A DNA stretch of 64,000 nucleotides, taken from assembly GCA_006969745.1 (NCBI GenBank), contig CP030886.1:806001-870000 (forward strand), written 5' to 3'. Under the pieces are notes generated by a model. It did not search any database and was not told where the DNA came from. It was given only the letters and a program-made list of their open reading frames with translations. Shown here piece by piece: positions 26,580 to 35,385 of this stretch; within the stretch, counting starts at the first letter, position 1, and the number at the start of each line of letters is the position of its first letter. The stretch is from Cytophagaceae bacterium. Lineage in GTDB: Bacteria > Bacteroidota > Bacteroidia > Cytophagales > Cyclobacteriaceae. The position numbers and the translations under genes were made by a program.

Positions 26580-27089
26580 ATGAAAGAAAGCGAACAGCGT
26601 AAAATCTTTGACGAATGGCTTGATGGATATCGGGCGTTGCTCTTTAAGATTATTAAAGCGTATGCATTTACTGAAGCGGATCAGAATGATCTCTTTCAGG
26701 ATATCTGCTTACAGATGTTTCGATCCATTCCAAATTTTAAAGGTTCTTCAGCAGTATCAACCTGGCTCTATCGGATTGCTCTCAACACCGCAATCAAGTG
26801 GAGTACCAAGGAAAAGAAACATGTAGCCGGTCATCAGGAGGTGGAAAAAATGACCAATGTGCTGGCTGCTAATGAAGACTCTAAAGACGAACGTGTGACT
26901 TGGCTTTATGACCAAATCAAGCAGTTCAATGAGATTGACCGTTCGCTTACACTACTTCTTCTCGATGGGTATAGCTACAAGGAGATGTCCGAAATGATGG
27001 GCATTTCTGAAAGCAACATCGGCGTGAAGATTCATCGGATCAAAAAGCAATTAGTGACTAACTCTAAACAATATGAATATGGAGTTTGA
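26580..27089 (+). CDS. RNA polymerase sigma-70 family (ECF-type) sigma factor
   Basis: 169 residues with region 2 (QNDLFQDICLQMFRSIPNF; STWLYRIALNTAIKW) and region 4 (LLLDGYSYKEMSEMMGIS plus the recognition helix SNIGVKIHRIKKQL). It is closely similar in plan to the sigma factor at 2409: the YKEMSE and NIGVK or NVGVK stretches agree almost residue for residue, indicating paralogy. The stop overlaps the next gene, again encoding a four-TM protein, by 17 bases. A small inverted repeat (TACTCC/GGAGTA, 26547-26568) sits 11 bases before the start codon and could be an operator or a leader hairpin. Confidence 0.9.
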   Translation: MKESEQRKIFDEWLDGYRALLFKIIKAYAFTEADQNDLFQDICLQMFRSIPNFKGSSAVSTWLYRIALNTAIKWSTKEKKHVAGHQEVEKMTNVLAANEDSKDERVTWLYDQIKQFNEIDRSLTLLLLDGYSYKEMSEMMGISESNIGVKIHRIKKQLVTNSKQYEYGV

Positions 27090-27651
27090 GGAAATGCAAA
27101 AAATCTGGAATGAACAAAAAGGAGAAACTATGTACGCAATAAATGAAACCGCTCTTCATAAAAGCATCACTCGCAAGAAGAATGCTGCAAGCAAGAGAAT
27201 TAATCTTGTTGAGATCAGTCTAATCATCATAAACAGCATTGTTACTGTTGTTTTGATAGTCGACGCAATCCTCGATAAAGAGGGATTATGGGATTATGTA
27301 GGAGCAATAATCATGGCTCTGACGGTGGTTTTTTTGATCGCATTTAGGTTTAGAAGAAAGCGAAATGAGCAAATGTTTGACCGGTCGATGCTAGGCGAAT
27401 TGGATCATGCAATTTCCAATAGCCATTCAATGATTCAAATAGCTACGCTAATGATATACTATTACCTTCTACCGATGAGCTTGTTTTCTCTAAGCAAAAT
27501 GCTCTATCAGGGTGCCTCACTAGAGAAGTGGCTTTTAATTATAGGAACATTTGCTTTGTCATTTACCTTGATTCGTTGGGAAAGGAAGAAGATGCACATT
27601 CCACGCAAAAAGAACCTGGAGGGATTGAAGAAAAAATTGATGGAGGAATGA
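27073..27651 (+). CDS. four-TM membrane protein coupled to sigma factor (candidate anti-sigma)
   Basis: 192 residues. The cytoplasmic N-terminus FEEMQKIWNEQKGETM is followed by a basic stretch and about four TM segments (roughly 43-63, 72-92, 118-138 and 150-166), with a basic tail. The gene starts inside the sigma factor gene (ATG 27073 or 27079). The N-terminal WN..K element is shared with the partner of the first sigma factor at 2878, although the rest is divergent. A membrane anti-sigma role is inferred from this repeated arrangement. A strong hairpin terminator follows. Confidence 0.75.
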   Translation: MNMEFEEMQKIWNEQKGETMYAINETALHKSITRKKNAASKRINLVEISLIIINSIVTVVLIVDAILDKEGLWDYVGAIIMALTVVFLIAFRFRRKRNEQMFDRSMLGELDHAISNSHSMIQIATLMIYYYLLPMSLFSLSKMLYQGASLEKWLLIIGTFALSFTLIRWERKKMHIPRKKNLEGLKKKLMEE

Positions 27652-27803
27652 TAAAACCAAAATAGCTAGCACCAATTGGTCTGATTAAAGCAACCTTATT
27701 GCTTACAGATACTGATCTTTCTTACTCCGAAATCACACGTATATAATGAATTATTAAACTAATTCTATTCCTTCGACCAAACATCCAATTCTATCTACAA
27801 AAG

Positions 27804-27843
27804 CCATTATTATTCCTTTAAAGGGTATAATAATGGCCTTTTT
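27804..27843 (+). terminator. hairpin terminator of sigma operon
   Basis: CCATTATTAT with CC (27804-27816) pairs with GGGTATAATAATGG (27823-27836) around TTTAAA, with one mismatch, and CCTTTTT follows. It lies about 150 bases after the membrane protein stop in a 272-base gap, in which I see nothing else convincing. Confidence 0.7.
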
Positions 27844-27923
27844 AAATACCTGAAAAACACTACAATTAACAGTCATGGCACGATGCTTGAATATTTCTTG
27901 TCCGAACCAAACACTTATCAATT

Positions 27924-28340
27924 ATGAAAAGAAGTGTACAAATAATCGGAATGGCAATAATCATGTTGATGGCTTTTACTCAAGTAGAAGCTTGTTCGAA
28001 GCATCATAAGCATAAGCAAAGGCACCAGGTAAAAAAAGGACCGCCGGTGTGGGCACAGGCACATGGCTATAGAATCAAGCAGGTGCACAGGTTTACCTAC
28101 TTTCCTGAATATAATATCTACTACGATCAGCGAAGAGAAGTTTTTCTTTATGTAGATGCAGGAGTTTGGAGAATGTCTGTAAATCTTCCATATCCTGTTC
28201 GCATGCGAAATCTAAGAAGGACATACAGCGTTGAACTGAACTTATCAGCGAACAATCCTGTAGCGAATAATGCATATCATATTAAACGCTATCGTAAATA
28301 TGGGAAGAGACGATATTACGCAGATGGGTACGGAAGATAA
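27924..28340 (+). CDS. small exported basic protein of unknown function
   Basis: 138 residues. A signal peptide (about 1-23, ending VEA) is followed by a His/Lys-rich stretch (CSKHHKHKQRH) and a conserved-looking core: GPPVWAQAHGYR, then FTYFPEYNIYYDQRREVFLYVDAG and LPYPVRM. Similar small exported proteins with an HGYR...YFP...YYD pattern occur widely in Bacteroidota, but no function is known. The His-rich start could bind metal, which is speculative. It is monocistronic and ended by the terminator at 28368. Confidence 0.8.
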   Translation: MKRSVQIIGMAIIMLMAFTQVEACSKHHKHKQRHQVKKGPPVWAQAHGYRIKQVHRFTYFPEYNIYYDQRREVFLYVDAGVWRMSVNLPYPVRMRNLRRTYSVELNLSANNPVANNAYHIKRYRKYGKRRYYADGYGR

Positions 28341-28367
28341 AATTGAGTTTTGATTTTGGGTAAAAAG

Positions 28368-28390
28368 AAGCGGCTGATGCCGCTTTTTTT
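28368..28390. terminator. hairpin terminator between converging genes
   Basis: AAGCGGC (28368-28374) pairs with GCCGCTT (28379-28385) around TGAT, followed by TTTTT and preceded by AAAAAG. It can stop transcription of the small exported protein gene and, on the other strand, of sppA. Confidence 0.85.
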
Positions 28391-28393
28391 ATA

Positions 28394-30127
28394 TCATCTT
28401 ACCTCAAGATTTCCTGGCAGTCTCGCTTGCAGACCTTTAAGATTATTCAGTTCCTTGGTCTTCTTCACTAATGGATCTGCATCTACCCCAAATAAGGTAA
28501 ACTGTATCTTGGCGTTCATTTTATCAAGAATCTCTTCAATGAATGGCTTTTTCTTTGGGTAATAAGCTACCATGTAATCATCTTCGATTCCAGCGGCTTT
28601 GGCAGCCATTTGTATGGCATCATTAAAGTCACCAAGTTGATCAACAAGCCCATTATTCAAGGCTTGCTCTCCACTCCACACTCGTCCACTTGCTATTTGC
28701 TTTATTTCTTCCTGTGTTTTGCCTCTTGCATCAGCTACTTTTTGAGTAAATACTTCATATCCTTCATTTACACCACGTTGAATGATCGCTCGTTCAGCAT
28801 CTCGAAGTGGTCTCGTAACTGTGTAGATATCCGAATATTCTCCAGTTTTTACTACATCATGGGTGATCCCAATTTTATTCTCCAGGAATTCACCAAAATT
28901 GAACCACATTCCAAAAATTCCAATCGAACCCGTAATGGTGTTTGGTTGTGCCAAAATGGTATCAGCAGGCATTGCAATGTAGTATCCACCTGAAGCGGCT
29001 GCTCCTCCCATAGACGCAATTATTGGTTTCTTTCCTTTGGTCAGCATCAATTCTCTCCAGATCATATCAGAGGCAGTCATGCTTCCACCTCCGGAATTTA
29101 CCCGCATTACTATGGCTTTCACTTTATCGTTGTTTCGTGCCTTTCTAATTTCTTCCGCAAATGTTGCTCCCACAATGCCTTCATCACCACCCATCACAAT
29201 ATCTCCTTCCGCAACGATAACAGCGATCCTATTGCTGGAATAATTACTTTCAGCTGATATCGCTTGAATGTATTTGTTCATTTTCATGGTGCGGAGATCT
29301 TTGTCTTCATTGAGACCGAGTTTCTCTTTCATTACACTTTTTAGCTCATCTTCATATCCAATTTTATGAATCAACCCTACATCTACAGCATCTTGAGGCA
29401 GGCTTACCTTCATCTGATTCGAGATGTCCTGAAGCTTAGCTATTGGGATTTGGATGGAGTTGGAAACGTTTTCCAGGTAGGTTCCATACATGGAATTGAG
29501 GAGCTCGGTGTACTGCAACCTGTTTTCATCACTCAGGTCTTTCCGAATATACGGTTCTACGTAGCTTTTAAAATCGCCAACTCTGAACACTTCCGGCTTG
29601 ATATCCAGTTTATCAAACATGCCTTTTAAAAAGGTGATATTCACATCTAATCCATTGAATTCTATCGCACCGGTTGGATTAAGGAACAAACTGTCGGCCA
29701 CAGAGGCAACATAGTAGTCAGATTCGCTGATATACTCACCGTAAGCGTATACGAATTTGCCCGATTCCTTAAAATCCAAAAGCGCATCCCTTATTTCCTG
29801 AAATCCTGCATAGCTCCCTGCCAGATACATCGGCTCGAGATAAATTCCTCGTATCCGATCATCAGTCTTCGCTCGATTTATTGCTGAGATTATATCAAGT
29901 AAGCTCAATGGTGTAGGTCCGTCTGCAAAGGCATTTAAGAATGGATCCTCAACGGTCTTTTCTAGTAAAATTCCCGACATAGGGAAATAAAGCACAGAAT
30001 TGGATTTTACTGTAGGCACTTCATCAGAGGATGCTGAAGCTACTAAGCCAACGAGCATGAAAAATCCAAGGAATGTGAAAATGACCAGACCTAGTATTGT
30101 GGCTAAAAGATTTCTTAAAAAAGCCAT
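28394..30127 (-). CDS. sppA: signal peptide peptidase SppA, 67K type (protease IV)
   Basis: Membrane-anchored serine protease that degrades leftover signal peptides. 577 residues with one N-terminal TM (about 8-32) and two tandem SppA domains, as in the E. coli long form. The catalytic Lys is Lys187 (VGDFKSYVEPY) in the first domain. The nucleophile is Ser379 in GGAAASGGYYIAMPADT of the second. Both agree with the Lys/Ser dyad of the family (Lys209/Ser409 in E. coli). It is a single gene, divergent from folK. Confidence 0.95.
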   Translation of the reverse strand: MAFLRNLLATILGLVIFTFLGFFMLVGLVASASSDEVPTVKSNSVLYFPMSGILLEKTVEDPFLNAFADGPTPLSLLDIISAINRAKTDDRIRGIYLEPMYLAGSYAGFQEIRDALLDFKESGKFVYAYGEYISESDYYVASVADSLFLNPTGAIEFNGLDVNITFLKGMFDKLDIKPEVFRVGDFKSYVEPYIRKDLSDENRLQYTELLNSMYGTYLENVSNSIQIPIAKLQDISNQMKVSLPQDAVDVGLIHKIGYEDELKSVMKEKLGLNEDKDLRTMKMNKYIQAISAESNYSSNRIAVIVAEGDIVMGGDEGIVGATFAEEIRKARNNDKVKAIVMRVNSGGGSMTASDMIWRELMLTKGKKPIIASMGGAAASGGYYIAMPADTILAQPNTITGSIGIFGMWFNFGEFLENKIGITHDVVKTGEYSDIYTVTRPLRDAERAIIQRGVNEGYEVFTQKVADARGKTQEEIKQIASGRVWSGEQALNNGLVDQLGDFNDAIQMAAKAAGIEDDYMVAYYPKKKPFIEEILDKMNAKIQFTLFGVDADPLVKKTKELNNLKGLQARLPGNLEVR

Positions 30128-30167
30128 GTATTTTGTTTTGTGGGTTTTAGTTTGTCTATGAAACCTG

Positions 30168-30175
30168 CAAAAGTA
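30168..30175 (-). promoter_or_regulatory. putative -7 element for sppA
   Basis: CAAAAGTA on the plus strand reads TACTTTTG on the minus strand, a perfect TAnnTTTG 41 bases before the sppA start. No TTTG is seen at the usual spacing, so this rests on the -7 box alone. Confidence 0.3.
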
Positions 30176-30210
30176 AGACGAGGATCTTAAACTTTGGATT
30201 AAGAAACTGT

Positions 30211-30702
30211 ATGAACGGAATTTACCTCCTGTTGGGCAGTAATATGGGCAATCGGTTGGAATACCTCAGAGAGGCAGAAAACCTGTTGATCAGAGAAGGA
30301 ATCCATATTCTAGATGAATCGTCCGTTTATGAAACTGAACCTTGGGGCAAAAAGGATCAGGATTGGTTTTTAAATGTCATCCTGCAAATAGACACTAACA
30401 AGCAACCTGCAGAACTGATGGAGTCGCTTCTTGAAGTGGAGAAGCAGTTGGGAAGAATCCGACAAGAGAAATGGGGAGAGCGATGCATTGATATTGATAT
30501 TCTGTATTATCATGACAAGGTCATTGCTTCCGAAGATCTTACACTACCCCATCCCGGTATTCCTCAAAGGAAGTTCACCCTCGTGCTCCTGGCAGAGATG
30601 TGTCCACTGGAGCTGCATCCAATCACAGGAAAAACACAAATACAATTACTTGCTGATTGCACAGATGACTTAGATTGCAAGCTCACAGATTATAAGCTCT
30701 AA
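30211..30702 (+). CDS. folK: 2-amino-4-hydroxy-6-hydroxymethyldihydropteridine pyrophosphokinase
   Basis: Transfers pyrophosphate from ATP to 6-hydroxymethyl-dihydropterin in folate synthesis. 163 residues, the usual length. The start LLLGSNMGNRLEYLREA and the segment SSVYETEPWG form the pterin site. EKWGERCIDIDILYY corresponds to the conserved R...(D)LDI(L/M) motif that binds Mg-ATP, and LPHPGIPQRKFTLVLLAE matches the family's LPHP...R.FVL.PL.E. The TauE/SafE gene starts 1 base after the stop, so the two are co-transcribed. Confidence 0.95.
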   Translation: MNGIYLLLGSNMGNRLEYLREAENLLIREGIHILDESSVYETEPWGKKDQDWFLNVILQIDTNKQPAELMESLLEVEKQLGRIRQEKWGERCIDIDILYYHDKVIASEDLTLPHPGIPQRKFTLVLLAEMCPLELHPITGKTQIQLLADCTDDLDCKLTDYKL

Positions 30703-30703
30703 T

Positions 30704-31450
30704 ATGTCTTTACTGGATGGCCTTATACTGATAGGTGCTGGCGTCTTTGCCGGCTTTGTAAATAGCATTGCCGGAGGTGGTTCTTTACTGGTAATGCCAT
30801 TACTAATTTTTATGGGACTTCCTTCTGCCGAGGCGAATGGCACAAATCGGGTAGCCATATTTATACAAAATATTTTCTCAGTGGCAGGGTATAGAAGTAA
30901 AGGTGTTTATGTGTTTCCTTTTGCTATCTATGTCGCTATCCCAGCAATTGCCGGAGCTATTATCGGTTCAAATATTGCTGTTGATATCGGTGATCAATTG
31001 TTTAATCGCATACTCGCCATTGTCATGTTGGTCGTAATGGCGATATCTGTTTTTCGTCCTGCAATTAAAATCAACCCGGAAGAGATTCTCTCCAGAAATA
31101 AAATTTGGACAAGTGTTGTAGCGTTTTTCTTTCTGGGAATCTATGGTGGTTTTATTCAGGCCGGAATAGGCTTTCTCATCATTGCCACACTTACAGGCAT
31201 TCATGGTTTCAATATGGCGAAGACGAATAGCATTAAGGTCTTTGTGATCCTTTGCTACACTGTTGCTGCAGTTGCTGTATTTTACATCGAAGATAAAATT
31301 CGATGGGAATACGGTTTGATTTTGGCAATTGGAAATTCGCTGGGAGCCTGGGTTGGCAGTCGGTGGTCTGTAGGCAAAAGTGATCGGATGATTCGGATGA
31401 TTCTATTGGTGATGGTCGTTGCTCTTTCTTTTAAATTGTGGTTTTTTTAA
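30704..31450 (+). CDS. TauE/SafE family sulfite/anion exporter-like permease
   Basis: 248 residues with about 7-8 hydrophobic segments. The N-terminal repeat GFVNSIAGGGSLLVMPLLIF and ANGTNRVA are the family's conserved glycine-rich motif and its following Ala/Thr/Asn loop. A weaker matching repeat (GFIQAGIGFLIIATL, then NSIKVFV) lies in the second half, giving the usual inverted duplication. Family members export sulfite, sulfoacetate or other small anions. The substrate cannot be inferred from the folK context. The next gene starts about 10 bases downstream. Confidence 0.9.
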   Translation: MSLLDGLILIGAGVFAGFVNSIAGGGSLLVMPLLIFMGLPSAEANGTNRVAIFIQNIFSVAGYRSKGVYVFPFAIYVAIPAIAGAIIGSNIAVDIGDQLFNRILAIVMLVVMAISVFRPAIKINPEEILSRNKIWTSVVAFFFLGIYGGFIQAGIGFLIIATLTGIHGFNMAKTNSIKVFVILCYTVAAVAVFYIEDKIRWEYGLILAIGNSLGAWVGSRWSVGKSDRMIRMILLVMVVALSFKLWFF

Positions 31451-31459
31451 TTCTGCCGT

Positions 31460-32953
31460 GTGGGAGTCGTAATAAAACAAAGTTTTTGGGGTACAATTAT
31501 CGCCTATCTAGGGGTACTGATAGGCTTTGCCAATACTCTTTATCTAAGGCCTGAATATTTTCAATTGGATGAAATTGGGTTGTTTGGAATTATCACGGCA
31601 AATGCAATGATGATTTCTCCATTTACCTCTTTTGGTATGGCTAGTTCGTATCTCAAGTTTTTTCCTCTATTTCCAGAAAAGGATAGAAACAGTGTATTTA
31701 CATTTCAATTACTGATTGTTCTAATAGGTTGCCTGGTAGTTATTTCTTTTGCCTATTTGATGAGAGACGCCATTGCAAACAGGTATGTCAATTCTGCCCC
31801 TGAATATGTAAACTACCTTTCAATTACGGCAATCATTATTGTTGTCAACAGCTTTTTCGAAATGTTCTTTAGCCTTAGTAGAACTAATCTTAGAGTTCTT
31901 TTTCCGTCGTTTATACGCGACGTGTTTCTAAGGATTGGCTCAATAGTTTTGGTAGTCGGCTATGCTTTAAACTGGTTTAGTTTTGAATGGGCTGTGAGAG
32001 GTCTTGCCATCAACTATTCATTGGCTCTGATTTTACTTTTCGTCAAGCTTGTACTGTTCAATGGATTTAGGTTTAGTTTCAACTTTTCACTAATCACTTA
32101 TGAATGGAAAGTGAAACTCATGCAATTTGCAGTTTATTCAATGCTCCTGGCCGGCAGTTTTGCGATTATGAATAATGCTACCTACGATCTGGTTACCTCA
32201 ATTCTAGGAACTGCCGCTAATGGAATTTTCGTCACATGCTTCTTCATAGGAACGATTGTAGAAATGCCAAGAAGAAATATGGCAAAAGTTATCTCTCCAA
32301 TAATTTCATCAGCGCTTGAAAACAAAAATCTGGATGGGGTTCATAGCCTTTATAAGCGCAGCTCCATTACCATGTCTGTGTTTGGCTTCCTTTTGTTTAT
32401 TGGTTTAATAACAAACCTTCAGGACTTGTTTCAATTCATTCCCCAGGGAGATGAATTTAAAGCTGGCTTTTATGTTGTGGTTTTGGTTTGTTTAGCGAAG
32501 CTTGCTGTGATGATTTCCAGCTTCCCTGGCGAAATAATAAACTATTCTCACCTATACAGGTACAACCTTGTTTTTCAGCTTGCAACGGCAATTTTACTTG
32601 TAGCCTTAAATTATTTACTTATTCCTATTTGGGGATTGGAAGGTGCTGCTATCAGCTACTTCGCAGCAATTATGATTCATTTAATTGTAAAGATCATATA
32701 CGTTAAATATCATTTTAACATGCATCCTTTTCAAAAATCTCACTTAACACTTTTTATAATTGGTATTTTGACTTTTGTCTTGGCCTATTATTTCAGTCTG
32801 GACCTTCATCCCATCATTTTAATATTCATTCGGTCAATTTTGACGGCTATTGCATTTATTGCACTTGTATATCTATTTAGAATATCTCCTGATATTAATA
32901 AAATCATTCATTCTACCTTTGAAAGGTTCTTAAAAATCAACCTCCCAAAATGA
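31460..32953 (+). CDS. polysaccharide flippase (Wzx/MATE-like oligosaccharide transporter)
   Basis: 497 residues with about 14 predicted TM segments. It begins VIKQSFWGTIIAYLGVLIGF, the standard opening of Wzx-type lipid-linked oligosaccharide flippases, and has a second-half repeat near residue 330-430 (VVLVCLAKLAVMISSFPGEIINYSHLYRYNLVFQ). It is expected to move undecaprenyl-linked repeat units across the inner membrane. The start is GTG at 31460. It overlaps the YfhO-like gene by 4 bases and faces the sugar-synthesis genes on the opposite strand, which fits a surface glycan locus. Confidence 0.9.
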   Translation: MGVVIKQSFWGTIIAYLGVLIGFANTLYLRPEYFQLDEIGLFGIITANAMMISPFTSFGMASSYLKFFPLFPEKDRNSVFTFQLLIVLIGCLVVISFAYLMRDAIANRYVNSAPEYVNYLSITAIIIVVNSFFEMFFSLSRTNLRVLFPSFIRDVFLRIGSIVLVVGYALNWFSFEWAVRGLAINYSLALILLFVKLVLFNGFRFSFNFSLITYEWKVKLMQFAVYSMLLAGSFAIMNNATYDLVTSILGTAANGIFVTCFFIGTIVEMPRRNMAKVISPIISSALENKNLDGVHSLYKRSSITMSVFGFLLFIGLITNLQDLFQFIPQGDEFKAGFYVVVLVCLAKLAVMISSFPGEIINYSHLYRYNLVFQLATAILLVALNYLLIPIWGLEGAAISYFAAIMIHLIVKIIYVKYHFNMHPFQKSHLTLFIIGILTFVLAYYFSLDLHPIILIFIRSILTAIAFIALVYLFRISPDINKIIHSTFERFLKINLPK

Positions 32954-35385
32954 ATTCAACTCTGAAGAAAAATATTCTCACCCACGGATTAATAATTCTC
33001 GGTTTTCTATTGATTACAATACTTGTTCACTATCCAACTTTTATTGGTGACAAGCAAATCAATCAACACGATATTTTACAAGGTACAGGTGGCAACAACC
33101 AGCTTCAAATGCACAGAAGTGGAACAAGCGAAGAAGCTCTTTGGAATCCATACATGTTCAGTGGAATGCCAGCTTATTTAACTGGCGTTCAGTACTCTGG
33201 TGATCTTATTGCCTATGTGTACAGAGTAATAAGACTTGGTATGAAGCACCCTCAAGGAATTCTCTTTGTAGCATTTGTGAGTTTTTACATTTTGCTCCTT
33301 AGCTTCAAAGTAAGACCAATCCTTGCTGCTGCCGGAGCAATTGCCTTCGGCCTAAATGGGTTTAGCATGATTGGTATAATGGCCGGACACAACGCCAAGA
33401 TTGCCGCTGTATCACTAATGCCACTTGTCCTGGCCGGTATCCATCTTTCCTTTTCAGGAAAGAGGTGGCTTGGTTTCGGAATAACTGCCCTTTCCCTGGC
33501 GCTTCAGATTAGAACAAATCACCCGCAGATTACCTATTACCTGGCCATCATTGTAATTGCCTATGGTATCAATGTTTTATTTCAAGTTTTGAGGACAAAG
33601 GACTTCAAGTCTTTTAGTATTAATTCCGGCCTTATGATTTTGGCGGCCGTATTGGCGGTGGGCGCCAACTATGGAAGGCTCGCTTCTACTTTGGAATATA
33701 GCAAGTATACTATTAGAGGTAAGTCAGAACTTCAAGCAGATCAGAAAGAATCATCAGGGCTGGACAAAGAGTATGCTTTTAGATATAGTAATGGAATTGC
33801 CGAGCCTTTATTTCTTTTTGTTCCAAACATTTTCGGTGGTTCATCTCAGCAAGAGCTTTCGACAAAATCTGCTGTGGCTGATGCTTTAAGAAATGCAGGA
33901 TATAATAGATCTCAAATCGAAAATCAGGTGAAATCCATCCCAACCTACTGGGGAGATCAACCATTGACTGCACCCTATTATGCTGGTACTTTGACAGTCA
34001 TTCTTTTCATTTTGGGCATTCTTATTTTACCTAAGAAACAGAAAGTATGGCTCATATCGCTGGCTGTCCTTGGTATAATGATGAGCTGGGGCAAAAACTT
34101 CGAAGGTTTTAATAATATGCTCTTTGACTACCTGCCGGGATACAATAAGTTCCGGTCGGTTACATTCACCATCATCATTACCATATTTGCTATGAACCTA
34201 CTTGGTTTTGTGGCATTGGATAGGTTGGTAGACAAGGAATGGAATCAGGAGTTAAAAAAGAAGATCTTTATTTTATTTGGCATTGCAGGAGGATTTCTGG
34301 TATTAATAATGCTTTTCTCCGGTGCATTGGGCTTTCGCGGATCAGTGGATTCTCAATTGCCGGATTGGTTTTTAGATGCCGTCCGAGAAGATCGAAAATC
34401 CTTATTGATCAGAGATAGTATGAGAGCACTCATGTTTGTTGTCGCCTTTGCAATCGTAATTTGGGCGCTGATAAAGAAAAGGGTTAAAACCAGTCAGGTG
34501 ATGCTTGGACTTGCCTTCCTTGTCTTTGTTGACAGTTTCTCTCTAACGAAGAGATTCCTGGGCGAAGAAAAGTTTGAGAAGGATCCTAGCCGTACATTCT
34601 TTCAGATGACAGATGCAGACAAGGCAATAGCTTCTCAAGCATTCTATGGAGATCGCGTATTAAATCTCCAAAATCCATGGAATGAGAATCGGACGTCCTA
34701 CTTTCATGAGTCTATCGGTGGATACCACGGTGCAAAGATCAGACGATACAACGATCTTATAGATTATTGTCTTCAATCAGAGCTTCAGCAAGCCTATCAA
34801 ACCTTGCAAAGTCAGTCCATGAATTTCTCCGGATTGAACGTTTTAAATATGCTCAATACCAAATTTATGTATGCGGGATCACAAGCCAATGCGGTGTTTC
34901 CAAATCGCTACGCTAATGGAAATGCCTGGACAGTCAATCGGGTGATTCCTGTCAATACTCCGGACGAGGAAATTGGTCAGGTTTGCTCCATTGATACAAA
35001 AAACGTGGCACTCATTGATCAAAATAAATTTGATATCCCTCAAATTTCCGGAAACGGAACGATTTTACTGACAGAAAAAAGCCCCAACAAAGTGACGTAT
35101 TCTGCAGAAATCAGCGGTGGAACAGCTTTGGGAATATTCTCGGAGATATACTATCCCGAAGGCTGGACAGCTTCAATAAATGGAAACGAAACAGAAATAC
35201 TTAGAGCAAACTATGTCCTTCGTGCCCTGGCAATACCTTCAGGAAGTCATGAAATAATTTTCGAGTTTAAGCCTCAAACTTATTACACCGGAAATACAAT
35301 CATGCTTTTAAGTTCCATCTTGGTCTTACTTGCATTTTTAGGCGGTGTTGGCGTAGAATTACGATCAAGTAATGTCTCTACCTAA
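32950..35385 (+). CDS. YfhO-like multi-pass membrane protein (GT-C-like glycosyltransferase candidate)
   Basis: 811 residues with an N-terminal TM, a run of about 11 further TM segments to about residue 520 and a C-terminal extracytoplasmic beta-rich domain ending in a last TM. The loop QHDILQGTGGNNQLQMH, the MFSGMPAYL motif and LPGYNKFRSVTFT match Bacteroidota YfhO-family proteins. YfhO of Gram-positives is a GT-C-type enzyme that decorates teichoic acids. An analogous role of adding sugars from polyprenyl-phosphate donors to a surface polymer is plausible here, given the flippase just upstream. The acceptor is unknown. Confidence 0.82.
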   Translation: MNSTLKKNILTHGLIILGFLLITILVHYPTFIGDKQINQHDILQGTGGNNQLQMHRSGTSEEALWNPYMFSGMPAYLTGVQYSGDLIAYVYRVIRLGMKHPQGILFVAFVSFYILLLSFKVRPILAAAGAIAFGLNGFSMIGIMAGHNAKIAAVSLMPLVLAGIHLSFSGKRWLGFGITALSLALQIRTNHPQITYYLAIIVIAYGINVLFQVLRTKDFKSFSINSGLMILAAVLAVGANYGRLASTLEYSKYTIRGKSELQADQKESSGLDKEYAFRYSNGIAEPLFLFVPNIFGGSSQQELSTKSAVADALRNAGYNRSQIENQVKSIPTYWGDQPLTAPYYAGTLTVILFILGILILPKKQKVWLISLAVLGIMMSWGKNFEGFNNMLFDYLPGYNKFRSVTFTIIITIFAMNLLGFVALDRLVDKEWNQELKKKIFILFGIAGGFLVLIMLFSGALGFRGSVDSQLPDWFLDAVREDRKSLLIRDSMRALMFVVAFAIVIWALIKKRVKTSQVMLGLAFLVFVDSFSLTKRFLGEEKFEKDPSRTFFQMTDADKAIASQAFYGDRVLNLQNPWNENRTSYFHESIGGYHGAKIRRYNDLIDYCLQSELQQAYQTLQSQSMNFSGLNVLNMLNTKFMYAGSQANAVFPNRYANGNAWTVNRVIPVNTPDEEIGQVCSIDTKNVALIDQNKFDIPQISGNGTILLTEKSPNKVTYSAEISGGTALGIFSEIYYPEGWTASINGNETEILRANYVLRALAIPSGSHEIIFEFKPQTYYTGNTIMLLSSILVLLAFLGGVGVELRSSNVST

